From assembly GCA_045650565.1 (NCBI GenBank), contig JAZRRG010000024.1, positions 1 to 16,965 of the forward strand: 16,965 nt of DNA, given 5' to 3'. Position numbers and translations under genes: made by a program. The DNA comes from SIG565 sp045650565. GTDB taxonomy: Bacteria > Bacillota > Clostridia > Oscillospirales > Acutalibacteraceae. Below are positions 15,407 to 16,965 of this stretch, one piece after another. The notes under the pieces are model-generated. The model saw nothing but the letters and a program-made list of their open reading frames with translations. It ran no database searches and was not told the DNA's origin. Position 1 is the first letter of the stretch, and every line of letters begins with the position of its first letter.

Positions 15407-15408
15407 AT

Positions 15409-15492
15409 GCGAGTGTGCTGGAACTGGCAGACAGGCACGTTTGAGGGGCGTGTGCTCATGGCGTACGGGTTCAAGTCCCGTCACTCGCACCA
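15409..15492 (+). tRNA. tRNA-Leu (GAG)
   Basis: An 84-base class II tRNA including an encoded CCA (15490-15492). The acceptor stem GCGAGTG pairs with CACTCGC, the anticodon stem CACGT/GCGTG (one T-G pair) encloses TTGAGGG with anticodon GAG at 15443-15445, and a long variable arm typical of Leu/Ser/Tyr tRNAs precedes the T-arm ACGGGTTCAAGTCCCGT. GAG reads CTC and CTT codons. It has its own promoter and terminator. A mobile-element recombinase gene ends about 100 bases downstream. Confidence 0.95.
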
Positions 15493-15496
15493 TGTT

Positions 15497-15538
15497 GAAT
15501 GTTCATAACGGACTTAACCGTTATGAACATTCTTTTTT
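15497..15538 (+). terminator. Terminator of tRNA-Leu
   Basis: A perfect 15-bp stem, GAATGTTCATAACGG (15497-15511) against 15518-15532, with an ACTTAA loop and six T residues immediately after. It starts 5 bases beyond the tRNA CCA end. Confidence 0.93.
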
Positions 15539-15564
15539 ATGCACATCAGTATTTTCTATGTATC

Positions 15565-15590
15565 GGAGCAGGGTATCCTGCTCCTTTTTT
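15565..15590 (+). terminator. Second plus-strand terminator next to the recombinase gene
   Basis: GGAGCAGG (15565-15572), loop GTAT, CCTGCTCC (15577-15584), then six T residues. Its T run ends 2 bases before the recombinase stop codon on the other strand. It works in the plus direction only, since the minus-strand side lacks a T run. It would stop read-through from the tRNA side into antisense of the recombinase. Confidence 0.82.
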
Positions 15591-15591
15591 G

Positions 15592-16965
15592 TTATGCTGT
15601 TATCGCCTTTGGTATATACGAAACCGCCACTCCTTGCCTTGTATCCTTAGTTAAGGGCCTTGTGAAGGCGCTTTCAGGGATTTCTATATAGCCTACGAAT
15701 CGGTAGAATATCACAATTCTTTGGGTTTTGTATTTCCCTTCGCCTTCGGTTTCGTGGACTTCGATGTGGTCGATAAGTTCGCGGATCAGCGGTGCCGTTA
15801 TGGTTTTCATCTCCATAAATTTCCCGATTGCCGATAAAAACATCTCTTTGTGGAAAACTTTCTTGTCTAGCTCATCAAGGCGCATTTTGTAATTAAAGAT
15901 TTTCTTTTTGAGTTCTTCTTTCTCGTTTTCGTATTTGTGAGAAAGTTCCATAAAAAATGAATCTGTGACCTTGCCCGACACATTGTCCTCGTATAACCTT
16001 TCGTAAAGCGTATCAATCTTTTGGATTCGTGCATTACTTTGGTCGATGATTTGCTTAGCATTTTTCTGTTCTTCGAGCATATCTTTATTTGTCTTATCTG
16101 CAAGCAGTTGAGCAAACCCTTCTTGGTCATATCTTAGGAAATCTGCAAGCCGTTGCAGTTCGTAGGTTACAACTTCTTCAATAGCGTCGGCTCTGACATA
16201 ATGCCTTGTTTGACAAGTACCTCTGTAATCCTTTACGTAGTTGGAACAACTAAAATAGTGAATATCCTTATTCTTGGTATTGATATGAAACCAAAGTTTG
16301 TGTTTGCAGTCGGCACAGTAAAGTAAATCGGCAAACATATTTTTAGGTATACTTTTATCTTTCGGTGCTCTGCGTTTAGTTGTTTTCGTCTGTTTCTGCA
16401 CTTGTTCAAAGGTTTCGCGATCAATGATGGGTTCGTGTACATCTTTAAAGACCATCCAATCCTCTTGTGGTTTAGGTATTCGTTTCTTGTTCTTAAAAGA
16501 CTTAGAATAGCTTTTGAAATTTATAACATCACCGCAATATTCTTGTTGGGATAGGATTTTTGCGATTGAGGATTTGCACCACTTGTAAGGGTTTGGCTGC
16601 TTTATCTTGCCACCTCTCGGTAGCCCTTTTGATTGCCAATAAGCCATTGGAATTAACACCTGCCTTTCTTGTAGTATTCTTGCAATAGTTTCATTGCCTT
16701 TGCCCTCTAAACACATTTTAAAAATATCCTTTACAACACTTGCAGCTTCTGGATCAATGATCCATTTCTTTTTGTTTTCGGGATCCTTCATATACCCATA
16801 AGGTGGTTGAGATAACGGTTCACCAAGACCACCTCTCGTTCTATGAGCAGACCTGACTTTTCTGCTAATGTCTTTGGCATAAAGTTCATTCATAAAGTTT
16901 CGCAAAGGCGTAAAATCGTTATCCTCCTCATTGGCACTGTCATCATTAGATACTTGCTCGGCAGA
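15592..16965 (-). CDS. Large serine recombinase, 5' end outside the window
   Basis: The frame stays open to the window edge, so 457 C-terminal residues are visible and the catalytic resolvase domain with its serine is missing. The visible part begins at the end of that domain (NDFTPLRNFMNELYAKDISRKVR). A recombinase domain follows at about 55-190, then a zinc ribbon with CADC at 217-220 and Cys240 and Cys251, then a long coiled coil (about 285-375) and a C-terminal beta segment. This is the TnpX/large-serine-integrase plan used by clostridial integrative elements such as the Tn4451 type, which cut and join att sites through a 5'-phosphoserine link. It is probably the terminal gene of an element extending to the right. 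No terminator for it is visible on its own strand. Confidence 0.9.
   Translation of the reverse strand, partial: SAEQVSNDDSANEEDNDFTPLRNFMNELYAKDISRKVRSAHRTRGGLGEPLSQPPYGYMKDPENKKKWIIDPEAASVVKDIFKMCLEGKGNETIARILQERQVLIPMAYWQSKGLPRGGKIKQPNPYKWCKSSIAKILSQQEYCGDVINFKSYSKSFKNKKRIPKPQEDWMVFKDVHEPIIDRETFEQVQKQTKTTKRRAPKDKSIPKNMFADLLYCADCKHKLWFHINTKNKDIHYFSCSNYVKDYRGTCQTRHYVRADAIEEVVTYELQRLADFLRYDQEGFAQLLADKTNKDMLEEQKNAKQIIDQSNARIQKIDTLYERLYEDNVSGKVTDSFFMELSHKYENEKEELKKKIFNYKMRLDELDKKVFHKEMFLSAIGKFMEMKTITAPLIRELIDHIEVHETEGEGKYKTQRIVIFYRFVGYIEIPESAFTRPLTKDTRQGVAVSYIPKAITA

Noticed and set aside
15363..15650. 95-codon plus-strand reading frame across the tRNA-Leu
   Set aside because: It runs through the tRNA gene and two terminators, so it is a chance frame.

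Overview
The window reads as chromosome from an endospore-forming, AT-rich Gram-positive of class Clostridia, probably Oscillospiraceae/Ruminococcaceae-like. This rests on gene content and order: yicC-remA-gmk-rpoZ-priA-def-fmt-rsmB-rlmN-stp-prkC-rsgA, followed by a 27-codon spoVM and a SipL-like SPOCS/LysM protein. No database search was possible, so the taxonomy is inference.

Layout. Bases 1-157 hold no gene, only two overlapping hairpins, one of which is probably the terminator of the leftmost gene. A minus-strand protein tyrosine phosphatase with an N-terminal Fn3-like domain follows (158-1186), with its own promoter. Between it and a minus-strand tRNA-Thr(GGT) lies a compact structured repeat made of three GTGAAGT and three ACTTCAC units, plus a strong UUCG-loop terminator. 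A divergent intergenic region then carries a consensus promoter for the tRNA (minus) and a promoter for the long plus-strand operon.

From 1688 to 13378 twelve genes run on the plus strand with overlaps or gaps of at most about 35 bases. They cover RNA turnover (yicC), biofilm/matrix regulation (remA), GMP kinase, RNA polymerase omega, replication restart (priA), N-terminal formyl-methionine handling (def, fmt), rRNA modification (rsmB, rlmN), the PP2C phosphatase/PASTA kinase pair (stp, prkC) and ribosome small-subunit maturation (rsgA). The only clear promoter is the one upstream of yicC, so much of this block may be one transcript.

From 13379 to 15341 the content turns to sporulation: a 51-aa two-helix membrane protein whose Shine-Dalgarno lies inside an RNA hairpin, spoVM, a strong terminator, and a 511-aa SipL-like coat morphogenetic protein. 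SpoVM and SipL belong to the same machinery, which anchors the spore coat base layer to the forespore membrane.

The right end has a tRNA-Leu(GAG) with a consensus promoter sitting inside a 15-bp inverted repeat, two successive terminators, and the 3' part of a minus-strand large serine recombinase that runs off the window. That gene is likely the edge of a mobile element lying to the right. Apart from this recombinase and the GTGAAGT element, the window is ordinary core chromosome. I do not see a defence system, CRISPR array, toxin-antitoxin pair or prophage.
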